Source: a virus. From it: a DNA stretch of 64,000 nt. The position numbers and the translations under genes were made by a program. Positions 47,511 to 57,286 of the stretch are shown piece after piece. The DNA lies in IMG/VR virus record IMGVR_UViG_3300002835_000041, positions 54,982 to 118,981 of that record. One strand, 5' to 3'. Position 1 is the stretch's first letter. Each line of letters begins with the position of its first letter. A model generated the notes under the pieces. The model saw only the letters and a list, made by a program, of their open reading frames with translations. It did no database searches and was not told where the DNA came from.

Positions 47511-49289
47511 ATGGCAGTTAATAAGAATATAGGTGGAAGATCACAGGCAGCAAATGACTTCTTGGCACCACTTGCACCAATAGATGTTGTTCTAACAGAT
47601 GTTGGAACAAACAGACCATATAATAATGGTGCCGTATCAGTTGCATTTGCACTGCCAGCAAACTCTCCTCAAGCAACATCATACACAGTAACACTCAGTA
47701 GCGGACAAAGCAATACTGGGTCTTCTTCTCCTATAACCGTTACAGGAATTAATTCGTCAGCATCAGTTACTGCAACAGTAACCGCAACAAATGAAATTGG
47801 AACATCTCCATCATCTTCTGTATCTTCAGCAGTAACAGTAACTACAGTTCCAGCAACACCAGGAGCACCATCAGCATCATCTTCTTCAGCAGGAACAGAC
47901 TATGTTTCATGGACAGCACCAGATAATGGTGGAAAAGCAATTACTAACTATCGTTGGACATCTGATGATGGCAAAGCAGGAGATACTTCTTCAACTGCAG
48001 TGAATGTTGGTCAAGAGCAAGGATCGGCACAGACATACAATGTTTATGCCACTAATGCCAATGGAAACTCAGGAACATCTTCTGCATCAGGATCTGTTAC
48101 TACAGCATTTTCTTTCGCACCATTTGGTGCTTTTGGTTTCGTACCAGCACCTACACCAACGCCAGTTGTAAACTGTAATCAGTGTCTTAGTTATGAACCA
48201 TCCGATGGTTCTTATGGATTAACACAAAGTAATGGATCATGTACTTCAGGTACAATAACTTACAGAATGTGTCGTACTCCAGGTGGCTGTCCAGATGTAC
48301 CTCAGTTTGGTCCTTGCGTTCCACCAGCACCAACACCAGCACCTACACCAGTTCCAACACCAGCACTTGACTGTGTAACATGCGTAGGCGGTACATATAA
48401 TCAAGATTGTCCAAGTGGACAAGTAGGAACAATAACTTATTGCAGAACTGCAGCAGCATGTCCTGACTATATACAAAGCAATACTTGTGCAGCAGCACCT
48501 ACACCAGCACCTGTACTAAACTGTACAAGTTGTGTTTACGGTGAAACAGAACCTGCTTGTCCATCTGGCCAAGTTGGTTACCGTCGTCGCTGTATTACAG
48601 CATCAGGATGCCCTGATTATGACATTGTTAACACATGTACAACACCATTCGGAGCCTTCGGTGCTTTCGGAGCCTTTGGAGCCTTCGGAGCCTTTGGAGC
48701 CTTCGGAGCCTTCGGTGCTTTCGGAGCCTTCGGTGCTTTCGGAGCCTTCGGTGCTTTCGGAGCATTCGGTGCTTTCGGAGCATTCGGTGCCTATACTTTC
48801 GGTAAGTCTGTAAGCGTACACACATTAGTGTTAACCACAAATGGATACGTTGAAGCAGGAAATCTTCAAGTAGGAGATGTCCTAGTTTCTACAGAAATTC
48901 CTGGTCTAGGAATGAACTTTACAAAGGAAGATGTTAAAAACTGGTCAGGAAACCCAGCAGATCTTGCTATGGTTCCTGACAAGGAAACAACAATTATGCA
49001 TATAGGAACAACTACAGCAGAAGACTCTGTATCTATCAATGGTGAATTTTATTCAGGATCTCACTATATGCTAGTAAAAAGAGATGGAGTTTCAAAGATG
49101 ATTGCATCTATTGATCTTCTAGATACAGATGAGTTGTGGTCTACAGATACAAATACTTGGACTGCAATAACTGAGTTGACTATCTCACATATTCCTCATC
49201 AGGTAGTTTCTATAAACTGTGAGCCTTATGACTTGTTCTATACAGATCACTTCTTGGTTTACGATGGATACCAAACAGCAGAAAACTAA
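47511..49289 (+). CDS. fibre with FnIII domains, FGA repeats and terminal Hint domain
   Basis: The 592-residue protein has, in order: a short attachment start, two FnIII/Ig-like domains (residues about 35-200), Thr-Pro/Ala-Pro linkers with three Cys modules (CNQCLSYEP, CVTCVGGTY, CTSCVYGE), 16 exact FGA tripeptide repeats (380-427), and a Hint (hedgehog/intein) domain (about 432-592) with VHTLVLTTNGYVEAGNLQVG and YDLFYTDHFLVYDG. The usual Cys1 of Hint domains appears to be Ser or Val (GKSVSVHT), so autocleavage chemistry may be altered or lost. It could be an autoprocessing fibre tip. Confidence 0.8.
   Translation: MAVNKNIGGRSQAANDFLAPLAPIDVVLTDVGTNRPYNNGAVSVAFALPANSPQATSYTVTLSSGQSNTGSSSPITVTGINSSASVTATVTATNEIGTSPSSSVSSAVTVTTVPATPGAPSASSSSAGTDYVSWTAPDNGGKAITNYRWTSDDGKAGDTSSTAVNVGQEQGSAQTYNVYATNANGNSGTSSASGSVTTAFSFAPFGAFGFVPAPTPTPVVNCNQCLSYEPSDGSYGLTQSNGSCTSGTITYRMCRTPGGCPDVPQFGPCVPPAPTPAPTPVPTPALDCVTCVGGTYNQDCPSGQVGTITYCRTAAACPDYIQSNTCAAAPTPAPVLNCTSCVYGETEPACPSGQVGYRRRCITASGCPDYDIVNTCTTPFGAFGAFGAFGAFGAFGAFGAFGAFGAFGAFGAFGAFGAFGAFGAFGAYTFGKSVSVHTLVLTTNGYVEAGNLQVGDVLVSTEIPGLGMNFTKEDVKNWSGNPADLAMVPDKETTIMHIGTTTAEDSVSINGEFYSGSHYMLVKRDGVSKMIASIDLLDTDELWSTDTNTWTAITELTISHIPHQVVSINCEPYDLFYTDHFLVYDGYQTAEN
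48648..48791 (+). repeat. 16 tandem copies of a 9-bp FGA codon repeat
   Basis: Sixteen in-frame units of TTC-GGA-GCC and variants (TTC-GGT-GCT, TTT-GGA-GCC) run from 48648 to 48791. The units are arranged partly as 18-bp doublets, suggesting expansion by slippage. Confidence 0.95.
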
Positions 49290-49294
49290 AAACA

Positions 49295-49816
49295 GTGATC
49301 AGGGTTATTGATACTTCAAATTTTTTAAAATTTGATTATCCAGAACAACTGAACGGTGCATGGTTTTACTATGTGTTTTTTGAAAATCATCCAAATAAAA
49401 ATATAGACGGAATATGTTCTATATACTTTAATGACAAATACCCAAGTGGTTCGGTATGCGTTGGAGACTACATATTAAATGATTATCCAGATGCATATTC
49501 CTCATGGACAAAACCAGATAAAGATGGAAATGTTAAGTCAGCCAGAGTGCTAGTTTCTCCTATTTTAAGAGGAAAGGGTATTGCTAAAGCAGGAGGAGCA
49601 TATGGAATGACAATGCTAAGAGATGTTTTTGGTAAAACTGTTGTACATGACTCTGGAAATGAACTTTCGTATAAAGCCTATGCAGGAGCCGCTAAAATTG
49701 CAAATCTTCCTATTTTTAAAAATACAAAGATAGAAGAAGGATTTCACATGGGTAAAGAGTTTTTTGACCAACCAATCTATCCATATGTTTTCTTTGGCAG
49801 AAGGGTCTCTGAATAA
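49295..49816 (+). CDS. GNAT-like acetyltransferase
   Basis: Start is a GTG (MIRVIDTSNFLKF). The central ARVLVSPILRGKGIAKAGGA has the acetyl-CoA loop of GNAT enzymes (R-G-K-G-x-A), followed by the helix TMLRDVFG and NELSYKAYAGA. It may acetylate a virion protein or sugar. The fold is supported by one motif only. Confidence 0.6.
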   Translation: MIRVIDTSNFLKFDYPEQLNGAWFYYVFFENHPNKNIDGICSIYFNDKYPSGSVCVGDYILNDYPDAYSSWTKPDKDGNVKSARVLVSPILRGKGIAKAGGAYGMTMLRDVFGKTVVHDSGNELSYKAYAGAAKIANLPIFKNTKIEEGFHMGKEFFDQPIYPYVFFGRRVSE

Positions 49817-50229
49817 TGAAATATATTGTTTTTAATCAAGAGACTGATACTATTAGTTCAATAAGTACAGCAGTAAGAGCAATGTGTAAAGAAAACAAAA
49901 TAAATTGTGAAAGACAAGAGTATAAGGTTTTAGTTTCTAAAGAAACACTGTTTGTTAAAAATAACAATGTAAGATTTACATCGGGATCAAAAAAATATTT
50001 ATGTTTTTATGGAAGATCTTATTTAAACAAAAATGGAAAAATTACTGAAACTATTTATTTAAAAGATAATTTAGTTACTTTAAATCCAGATTCTAACGAA
50101 TTATTGCTTATATCTGGCGGGATAGATAACTCAACAGTAGTAGATGATGATGAAACCCTATTGCACTTTTATGTTGCACCAAGTAGTCTTTTAGGACTAC
50201 AAGATCCAGCCTTATGGCAAAACCTTTAA
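49816..50229 (+). CDS. hypothetical protein (137 aa)
   Basis: It begins MKYIVFNQETDTISSISTAV and ends HFYVAPSSLLGLQDPALWQNL, a C-terminal motif that looks conserved. The start overlaps the upstream stop by one base. Unknown. Confidence 0.6.
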   Translation: MKYIVFNQETDTISSISTAVRAMCKENKINCERQEYKVLVSKETLFVKNNNVRFTSGSKKYLCFYGRSYLNKNGKITETIYLKDNLVTLNPDSNELLLISGGIDNSTVVDDDETLLHFYVAPSSLLGLQDPALWQNL

Positions 50230-50260
50230 TATGATATAATTAAAGTAACGAAAGGCTTAT

Positions 50261-50977
50261 ATGAATACCATTAGATTCCTTCAGATGTATCCAGCACTTA
50301 CTAACATTGTTCCAGAGCCAGAACCAGGAACAAAAAATGTTCCTTCTTGGTATAAAGAGCAACCAGCAATTGCAGGTGGCAGCGATATCCCTGATAGAGG
50401 AGTAATGCGTCTTACTGTAAAAAAATGCCAGGCCTTTTTTGATGCTATGTCAATGGGATATATACTAAAAGTTCCATGCGATATATACATAGACACAACT
50501 GATGGAAATGTTAATATTCAATTACCTATTCATATGAACAAATACTATACTGCATTAATAAGTGAGCACAATCCAGAACAAGTCTCCCATCTTCCAATAG
50601 ATCAAGACATATACTGCAATAGAATATTAAGAATCCATCCTACTTGGATGGTTCAAACCGATGAGGGCTATAGTACGTTTTTTACAAACCCAATGCACCA
50701 GAGCCCATCACCACTAAAAGCCATTGATGCAGTTGTTGATACTGATAATTATTTTACTGACGGCCATCTTTCCTTTTTAGTAAAAAAGAATTTTAAAGGA
50801 ACTATAAAGCAAGGAACCCCAATGTTTCAAGTTTTTCCATTTAAGAGAGAAGACTGGACAATGGAATTAGATAAAAACTTCTCACAAGCAAAAGTAGAAG
50901 AGCAAAGAGGAAGAGTTAGATCTAGTTTTCAAAACGGTTACAGACTTAAGTTTTGGCGAAAGAAAACATTTAAGTAA
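50261..50977 (+). CDS. DUF6065-like protein (238 aa)
   Basis: The sequence PSWYKEQPA, the IRIHPTWMVQTDEGYSTFFT core and GTPMFQVFPFKRE correspond to a phage family of unknown function, tentatively DUF6065. It has its own TATAAT promoter and AAAGG site. Confidence 0.6.
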   Translation: MNTIRFLQMYPALTNIVPEPEPGTKNVPSWYKEQPAIAGGSDIPDRGVMRLTVKKCQAFFDAMSMGYILKVPCDIYIDTTDGNVNIQLPIHMNKYYTALISEHNPEQVSHLPIDQDIYCNRILRIHPTWMVQTDEGYSTFFTNPMHQSPSPLKAIDAVVDTDNYFTDGHLSFLVKKNFKGTIKQGTPMFQVFPFKREDWTMELDKNFSQAKVEEQRGRVRSSFQNGYRLKFWRKKTFK

Positions 50978-51017
50978 AACTCTCAACAATAGATTTAGGT
51001 AGAGTTTTGCTTTTTAT
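50976..51017 (+). terminator. rho-independent terminator
   Basis: AAAACTCT (50976-50983) pairs with AGAGTTTT (51001-51008), then GC and five T. A third partial copy of the stem (AAAACTC) follows near the next promoter. Confidence 0.65.
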
Positions 51018-51070
51018 AAAACTCTGGTATACTTAAGTCTTAATCCGTTTTTGAAAGGACGATACATATT

Positions 51071-53104
51071 ATGTCAGATTTTTTTAGTTTTAAACTTCCA
51101 GAGGACTTCGTAGAAAAGTACAAGAGCCAAGAAAGCCCATTTGGGTTTAAGGATGCAGCAGAAAATTCACTTGGAGAAATTACTTTTATTCGTACATATT
51201 CTCGTATGAAGGAAGATGGAACTAAGGAAAGATGGCATGAGGTTTGCCGTCGTGTAATCGAGGGTATGTATTCAGTACAGAAGAATCATGCTAAAGAAAA
51301 CCGTTTGCCATGGAATGACTATAAGGCTCAGAAGTCTGCACAAGAAGCATTCCAAAGAATGTTTGAATTAAAGTGGACACCACCAGGTCGAGGTATGTGG
51401 GCATTTGGAACTCCTATGACTATGGAGAAGAAAAATTCTGCAGCACTACAAAACTGTGCAATGGTTTCAACAAAGGATCTTGACAAGAATGATCCAGGAG
51501 CACTATTTGCTTGGGTGATGGATGCACTGATGCTTGGCATTGGTGTAGGTTTTGATACAGTGGGACAGGATAAGAATTTCTCAATCTATACCCCAACAGA
51601 ACCAGAACAGGTGTTCGAAATTCCAGACACTCGTGAAGGTTGGGTAGAGTCTGTAAGACTTCTAATCAACTCCTATCTCAGAGCCAACCAGAGTATTCAA
51701 AAATTTAACTATGACTTAATCAGACCACTTGGAGCACCCATCAAGGGCTTTGGAGGCGTTGCATCAGGACCTGCACCTCTTATCAAGTTGCATGACCAGA
51801 TAGACCGTGTAATCGGCTCCAGAGGCGGAGAAACACTAGATTCTCGTGCCATTGTAGACCTTGTAAACCTCATTGGTACTTGCGTTGTATCAGGCAATGT
51901 TCGTAGGTCAGCAACACTTGCTTTAGGAAATGAAGGGGATGAAACATTCATGAATCTAAAAAATTCAGAACTATTCCCAGAGCGCAACTCATTTGATCCA
52001 GAGAATCCAGGTTGGGCTTGGATGTCTAACAATTCTATTTCAGCAGAAGTAGGAACAAAGTACGAAGACTATGTAGATTTAATTACAGAAAACGGAGAAC
52101 CAGGCTTTATCTGGCTTGATGTTGCTCGTAATTATGGACGACTAAAGGATGCGCCAGACGGTAAGGATTATCGTGTGATGGGATTTAACCCATGTGCGGA
52201 GCAGCCATTAGAATCATACGAACTATGTACACTTGTAGAAGTGCACTTAAATCGTCATGAATCTAAGGAGGACTTCCTGCGTACCCTGAAGTTTGCATAC
52301 CTATATGGAAAGACTGTAACACTTGTTCCAACACACTGGCCACAAACAAACGGTATTATGCAACGCAACCGTCGCATTGGTACATCACTAACAGGTATTG
52401 CATCTTTTGCAGATCAAAAGGGTTTGCCAATTGTTCGTGAGTGGATGGATGAAGGATACAACAAGATTCGTCACTATGATCATCAGTATTCGGAATGGCT
52501 ATGTGTTCGTGAATCAATTCGTGTAACAACAGTTAAGCCATCAGGATCTGTTTCAATTCTTTCTGGTGCAACTCCTGGAGTCCACTGGGGACCTGGAGGA
52601 AACTTCTTCCTTCGTGCAGTTCGATTTGGAAACACAGACCCAATGATGCACTTGTTCAAAGCAGCGGGGTACACAATTGAAGACGATGTAGTGTCATCAA
52701 ATACATCAGTAGTTTACTTCCCAATTAAGTCAGGTCATCCACGATCTGAAAAAGATGTTACATTATTTGAAAAGATTGCACTTGCTGCCACTGCTCAGAA
52801 GTATTGGTCTGACAATGGTGTTTCTGTAACACTGTCATTTGATAAGGAAACAGAGTCAAAGCATGTTGTTCCAGCACTTCATATGTACGAGGGACAACTA
52901 AAGGCAGTTTCATTCCTTCCAATGGGAAATACTGTTTATCCTCAGCAGCCATATACTCAGATCACGGAAGAAGAGTATGAGTCCTATATCGGCAAGTTGA
53001 AGCACATTGATTTTTCTGCCATCTATGATGGAGCAGAAAATCTTGAGGCTCAAGGTGAAATGTACTGCACAACAGATTACTGTGAAATTAAAATAAACAA
53101 GTAG
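51071..53104 (+). CDS. nrdJ: adenosylcobalamin-dependent ribonucleoside-triphosphate reductase (class II)
   Basis: The 677-residue enzyme matches the monomeric class II reductase (Lactobacillus leichmannii type): TPPGRGMWAFG, ALQNCAMVST (first active-site Cys), CVVSGNVRRSATLALG, FNPCAEQPLESYELCTLVEVHL (radical-site Cys and Glu), VKPSGSVSILSGATPGVHWG and a C-terminal Cys pair YCTTDYC that shuttles electrons. It makes dNTPs from NTPs with vitamin B12 and no oxygen requirement. It lies within the tail module rather than beside other nucleotide genes. Confidence 0.95.
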   Translation: MSDFFSFKLPEDFVEKYKSQESPFGFKDAAENSLGEITFIRTYSRMKEDGTKERWHEVCRRVIEGMYSVQKNHAKENRLPWNDYKAQKSAQEAFQRMFELKWTPPGRGMWAFGTPMTMEKKNSAALQNCAMVSTKDLDKNDPGALFAWVMDALMLGIGVGFDTVGQDKNFSIYTPTEPEQVFEIPDTREGWVESVRLLINSYLRANQSIQKFNYDLIRPLGAPIKGFGGVASGPAPLIKLHDQIDRVIGSRGGETLDSRAIVDLVNLIGTCVVSGNVRRSATLALGNEGDETFMNLKNSELFPERNSFDPENPGWAWMSNNSISAEVGTKYEDYVDLITENGEPGFIWLDVARNYGRLKDAPDGKDYRVMGFNPCAEQPLESYELCTLVEVHLNRHESKEDFLRTLKFAYLYGKTVTLVPTHWPQTNGIMQRNRRIGTSLTGIASFADQKGLPIVREWMDEGYNKIRHYDHQYSEWLCVRESIRVTTVKPSGSVSILSGATPGVHWGPGGNFFLRAVRFGNTDPMMHLFKAAGYTIEDDVVSSNTSVVYFPIKSGHPRSEKDVTLFEKIALAATAQKYWSDNGVSVTLSFDKETESKHVVPALHMYEGQLKAVSFLPMGNTVYPQQPYTQITEEEYESYIGKLKHIDFSAIYDGAENLEAQGEMYCTTDYCEIKINK

Positions 53105-53129
53105 TCTTCTGTGGTAAAATAGACCTATA

Positions 53130-56100
53130 ATGTCTACTTCATCAAACCTATATGCAGAAAAAGTCTTTGCTGAGCACCCTATTGGTCTCTGGGCACTTGA
53201 TGATAATGCAGACTATATTTCTTTAATTTCTAACGAGCAAAGAGTATTATCCTCTATTCCAAGGTGGGAGATCTTCGGTGGTACAGTTGCTGCGTATCCA
53301 GAGTCTGTGGGAGAGCCATTTCCTGGAAGTTATGTGGGAAGGATCATAGCAGATCCAACACCCGATAGGAAAAATGCCTCAGTAACGCTAAGAAGCAAAG
53401 ACACTTTTAGTTCTTCTATTTTAAATAAATATCTAAGAACTTTCTCTCTTGGCACATATATCTATTCAGAAAGTTCGTATGTCTCTGGTTTTGAAATTGG
53501 GTATCAGTATACAGATACGACAAGCGGTCAAGAGATAAGCCATTTAAAGAATTTTGACACAGTAATAAATAATAGTTGGATTTTTATATCAGAAACGTTT
53601 GACATTCCTGAAGATGCCCTTGAAATTAAACTTGTTATTAAGATTAATTTTGTAGGAAACGTAGAAAAAGAAAATGCATTTAAAATAAACGGAATAACTT
53701 TTGGCCAGTGGTCAGAAGAGTTTGCATCAACATCCCTGGGAACTATTCCAGAAAATATTCCATCAAACATATCTATTGCTCCACAAAAGGGAATAGTTGC
53801 AAAATGTTACGGACTTCAGGAGTTAAATGCATACTACCTTGCTTCTGACAATATGTTAAAAGCAAAAAATTCTGGAATACCCCTAGTATATGGAACTTCT
53901 GGACATACAACCTTGTATGAAAATATTGGTCTTCCATCTTTGATTGTTCCTGGACTTGGAATGTTAAATAAGGATGGACAGTACAAGCAGTACACTCTAG
54001 AAATGTGGCTAAGGATAAATTCTTATTCCAATGAAACCAAAAGAATCATTGGACCCATAGCATCTTCTGACGGAATATATGTAGATGGTCCAGCAATAGG
54101 TTTAAAAATTGGAAATGAATATAAGACTAACTATATTGGTGAGTGGACAAGGCCAATGCTTGTTCATTTAAAAGTTGGAAAAGACAGCGCCTCCCTTTTG
54201 ATTAATGGAGAAGAGGTAATATCTATTCCTTACTCTCAATCACTGGCAAACCTTCCATCAAAACTTAACAATACAAAAGATCAAGACTGGATTGGTTTTT
54301 ATGCTTACGAAGATATTTCTCCTATAGATCTAGACTGCGTTGGAATTTACCCGTACCTAGTTCCCAACCAAGTCGCAAAAAGAAGGTATGTATTTGGTCA
54401 AGGTGTCGAGATTCCAGAAAACATTAATTCGTCATATAGTGGAACATCTGTTACGATTGATTATTCGTTTGCAGACTATACAGCAAACTACTCTTATCCA
54501 AAAACAGGTTCTTGGAATCAGGGATTTAGCGACAACATAGACGCATCAAACAGATCACTTTCTGTAATGTCTCATCCACTTCCACAGGTTGTACTTTCAT
54601 CTAAAACAAAGTCAGAACTATTTGAAGACAATAAGGTCTCTAATCGTATAGAAGATACAGCAAGTTTCTTTTATGACACAAAAGATTATTTTTCTTTTAA
54701 GCCAAACAACTCTTGGGACTCTGTCTCTGGCTACCTTTTCTTTGAAAACTTTGATGTTTTAAAGACACCAATATCAGCATTCTATGGGTGCTTCCAGTTA
54801 AAGGGTAATGCAACAACTCCACAAATACTTTTTAAAATTGAAAAAGAAAACACATCTAATTATTTTAAAATACAGGTAGAAAACAATACATTAAAATATA
54901 TTATTAGTTCAAATGGTAAAACTGAAACTCTGTATTCTTCTGAAGTACTAAATCAAAATGAATTTTTTGAAGTAGGCGTAAATATTCCTAGGTTTATAGA
55001 AGTTTTTGGAAATCCTGTTTCAGGGTTTTTTGGATCATTGGGAGACCTGAGAATGTATGTTGGTGGAGATAAAACTAATACAGCAACATTTAATGGCAAG
55101 ATCTATAATATTGGGTTTGCAACAAAGTATAATTTTCAAAAAATTAAAAGTTTGTTTAATGAAATAGGAGTTCCAAAACTAAATGAAGATTTGTTCTTTG
55201 CTTATCAAAATAATCAACTGATAGATATTGATGCTGGCATTGACACCACTTCTTTGCCACCCTATGGAGGTTTAACCGATGTCTCTCCAGGAGCAATATC
55301 TGGAGGAGGGGTAATACTTTTAGAGGAAGATTTTTTGATTGAACATACAGCAAGTTATACCCTGGTCCCAGACATTTTGTTTGACAAGTACACTCTTGCT
55401 ATTGCAGCAAATGCCTACTGGGAAGACAATCTTCCTTTAACATATTTTGCAGAATCTGTTTTTGATAAAAGAGGAGATAAGTATTTTGACCTTGATTTTA
55501 TTCAGTTTAATGTTAACTACCCAATTCCAACAAAAACAATTGCTATAGAGACTGATCCAGTAGAATGGACATACCAAGAACTTAATGATCAGTATGGTTC
55601 TCCAGTACAAAGAACATATGAGTCACTAGATAATTATTTGTTTACTGGGTATAACGATTATGAAGATTTAAAAAACAAAATCTCAAAAGATTATAAATAT
55701 AATACTGACGGCTCACTTGTGAAAACGTACATAACCTTTCAATATACTGAACTAGGAGCCAACGCAGTTTCAGAATATTTTACTAAATTAGAAAGGCCTG
55801 CAAGAAATGGTGTTTTAATTCCAGGTGTAGATTGGATGACAACAAAGTACGAGGTTGTAGACAACATGATTATCTATCCTCCTTCTGGAGTTGATTTTAA
55901 TGACTTGTCAATCGTAACACATATAGACATAAATATAAAAAATTCTGAAGTAAACAATGTAAGTATTAAAAATGTTTCCTATGCATCACAAGCACTAAAC
56001 GACTCCAACGCCAGCCCAATTGGTACAAGATTTGGAACTTCTATATACCCTTATACAAAAACTGGAATTTATTATAATTTTAAGAAAAATAATCCATTTT

Positions 56101-56879
56101 CTATATACAATGCCTCATCTCCATATCTTTATTTAACAAAGACAAGCGGTATTCAGTTAAAAGGAACCTATGACCCTTTAGTAAATAGAGGGCTCATGAT
56201 TCCAATCAACTCAAGCAGAGCAGATGGATTTAAAGTCATCGCAGCACAACTTGCAATTAGATTTGACGGAGATTATTTTCCCTATGCGCCAACACAGGTT
56301 TTTGAGATAGAAGGCAAAAGCATGCATATTAAATTCTATCTTGTTGCCTGCGATCCAAGCGGTAGACGAGCAAAAATATACGCAATTGATGAAAAGACTG
56401 GGCTAGTTCAAGATGGCATAGGGTTTTACTGGAATGGCAAACTTGTAAAAGAGCCAGTTGTCACTTTGCAAGACTGGGGATTCCTTGGTATTAGTTTTGC
56501 AGACAGCCTAGACTTCTCATCTTTCGAGGGGGCAATCAGACTGACTGGACCATTACTATTTAACAACATATCCTTCTATCAATCAACGAACCTACAAGAA
56601 GTACAAAATATTTCCGAAAGACCTTGGTTTAGAGTCAGGGTCCTTAATTCTAGAGAGTTAGACTGGAAATTTTGGAATGTTGGCTCTTTTAACTGGAATA
56701 AGGTTCTTGTTCTTTCAGAAACAAGTTATTATGGAGTAAACCCATCTGAAGTTTATAAGAGTTATACGGGTACAAATAAGATCATCGTAGACGATGAAAA
56801 GGTTTTAAGGTTTGGAAACTACAAATATACTGCCTATTCTGAAGTAAACTGGAGCCAAGTCGTAGTAGATCCAGTTTGA
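53130..56879 (+). CDS. giant tail protein with LamG-like domains (1249 aa)
   Basis: It begins MSTSSNLYAEKVFAEHPIGL. Repeats of concanavalin/LamG-like units are visible (YTLEMWLRINSYSNETKRII then HLKVGKDSASLLINGEEV; a second near 560-670 with FKIQVENNTLKYIIS). The rest is beta-rich without enzyme motifs. A large minor tail or baseplate protein binding host glycans is likely. Confidence 0.7.
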   Translation: MSTSSNLYAEKVFAEHPIGLWALDDNADYISLISNEQRVLSSIPRWEIFGGTVAAYPESVGEPFPGSYVGRIIADPTPDRKNASVTLRSKDTFSSSILNKYLRTFSLGTYIYSESSYVSGFEIGYQYTDTTSGQEISHLKNFDTVINNSWIFISETFDIPEDALEIKLVIKINFVGNVEKENAFKINGITFGQWSEEFASTSLGTIPENIPSNISIAPQKGIVAKCYGLQELNAYYLASDNMLKAKNSGIPLVYGTSGHTTLYENIGLPSLIVPGLGMLNKDGQYKQYTLEMWLRINSYSNETKRIIGPIASSDGIYVDGPAIGLKIGNEYKTNYIGEWTRPMLVHLKVGKDSASLLINGEEVISIPYSQSLANLPSKLNNTKDQDWIGFYAYEDISPIDLDCVGIYPYLVPNQVAKRRYVFGQGVEIPENINSSYSGTSVTIDYSFADYTANYSYPKTGSWNQGFSDNIDASNRSLSVMSHPLPQVVLSSKTKSELFEDNKVSNRIEDTASFFYDTKDYFSFKPNNSWDSVSGYLFFENFDVLKTPISAFYGCFQLKGNATTPQILFKIEKENTSNYFKIQVENNTLKYIISSNGKTETLYSSEVLNQNEFFEVGVNIPRFIEVFGNPVSGFFGSLGDLRMYVGGDKTNTATFNGKIYNIGFATKYNFQKIKSLFNEIGVPKLNEDLFFAYQNNQLIDIDAGIDTTSLPPYGGLTDVSPGAISGGGVILLEEDFLIEHTASYTLVPDILFDKYTLAIAANAYWEDNLPLTYFAESVFDKRGDKYFDLDFIQFNVNYPIPTKTIAIETDPVEWTYQELNDQYGSPVQRTYESLDNYLFTGYNDYEDLKNKISKDYKYNTDGSLVKTYITFQYTELGANAVSEYFTKLERPARNGVLIPGVDWMTTKYEVVDNMIIYPPSGVDFNDLSIVTHIDINIKNSEVNNVSIKNVSYASQALNDSNASPIGTRFGTSIYPYTKTGIYYNFKKNNPFSIYNASSPYLYLTKTSGIQLKGTYDPLVNRGLMIPINSSRADGFKVIAAQLAIRFDGDYFPYAPTQVFEIEGKSMHIKFYLVACDPSGRRAKIYAIDEKTGLVQDGIGFYWNGKLVKEPVVTLQDWGFLGISFADSLDFSSFEGAIRLTGPLLFNNISFYQSTNLQEVQNISERPWFRVRVLNSRELDWKFWNVGSFNWNKVLVLSETSYYGVNPSEVYKSYTGTNKIIVDDEKVLRFGNYKYTAYSEVNWSQVVVDPV

Positions 56880-56897
56880 TATGGTATACTTATGGTT

Positions 56898-57284
56898 ATG
56901 GATTCCTTAATCAACCCAAAAACTGGTGAGCCGATTGTAAAGAATGTAAGACGACAAGTCATTGAAAAGAACTATGACTGGGGCCTTTATGTGTACAAAA
57001 AAGCAAATGGCAAGTGGTTTACAGATGGAAACGGTTCTGTACTCAACATACCTTCAGACAAGAACGATATTTCTAGGATGGCAGAATTAAAAAAGACTGC
57101 AATGCACTATGGTGATCCAGGAGATGGTACATGTGTATTTGTTCCAGGACTAACAAGAGTAAGTGAAGAAGAATACTCAGAACAAGTTGATAGATTAAAT
57201 GCTGGACTTATCCCTTCTCTAAACGACCTTGGTGCAGTTCAGGCAGCAAAAGATACAATTGCTAAGTATGGTGACGAGGAGTAA
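56898..57284 (+). CDS. hypothetical structural-region protein (128 aa)
   Basis: The ATG at 56898 is 7 bases after TATACT (56885-56890); an ATG six bases upstream is the alternative. It begins MDSLINPKTGEPIVKNVRRQ and ends in a helix. Directly ahead of the portal gene. Function unknown. Confidence 0.6.
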   Translation: MDSLINPKTGEPIVKNVRRQVIEKNYDWGLYVYKKANGKWFTDGNGSVLNIPSDKNDISRMAELKKTAMHYGDPGDGTCVFVPGLTRVSEEEYSEQVDRLNAGLIPSLNDLGAVQAAKDTIAKYGDEE

Positions 57285-57286
57285 TT

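Noticed and set aside
48603-48840. Ser/Glu-rich and Arg/Leu-rich ORFs antisense to the FGA repeat
   Set aside because: Both are frame shadows of the 9-bp repeat with no start signals.
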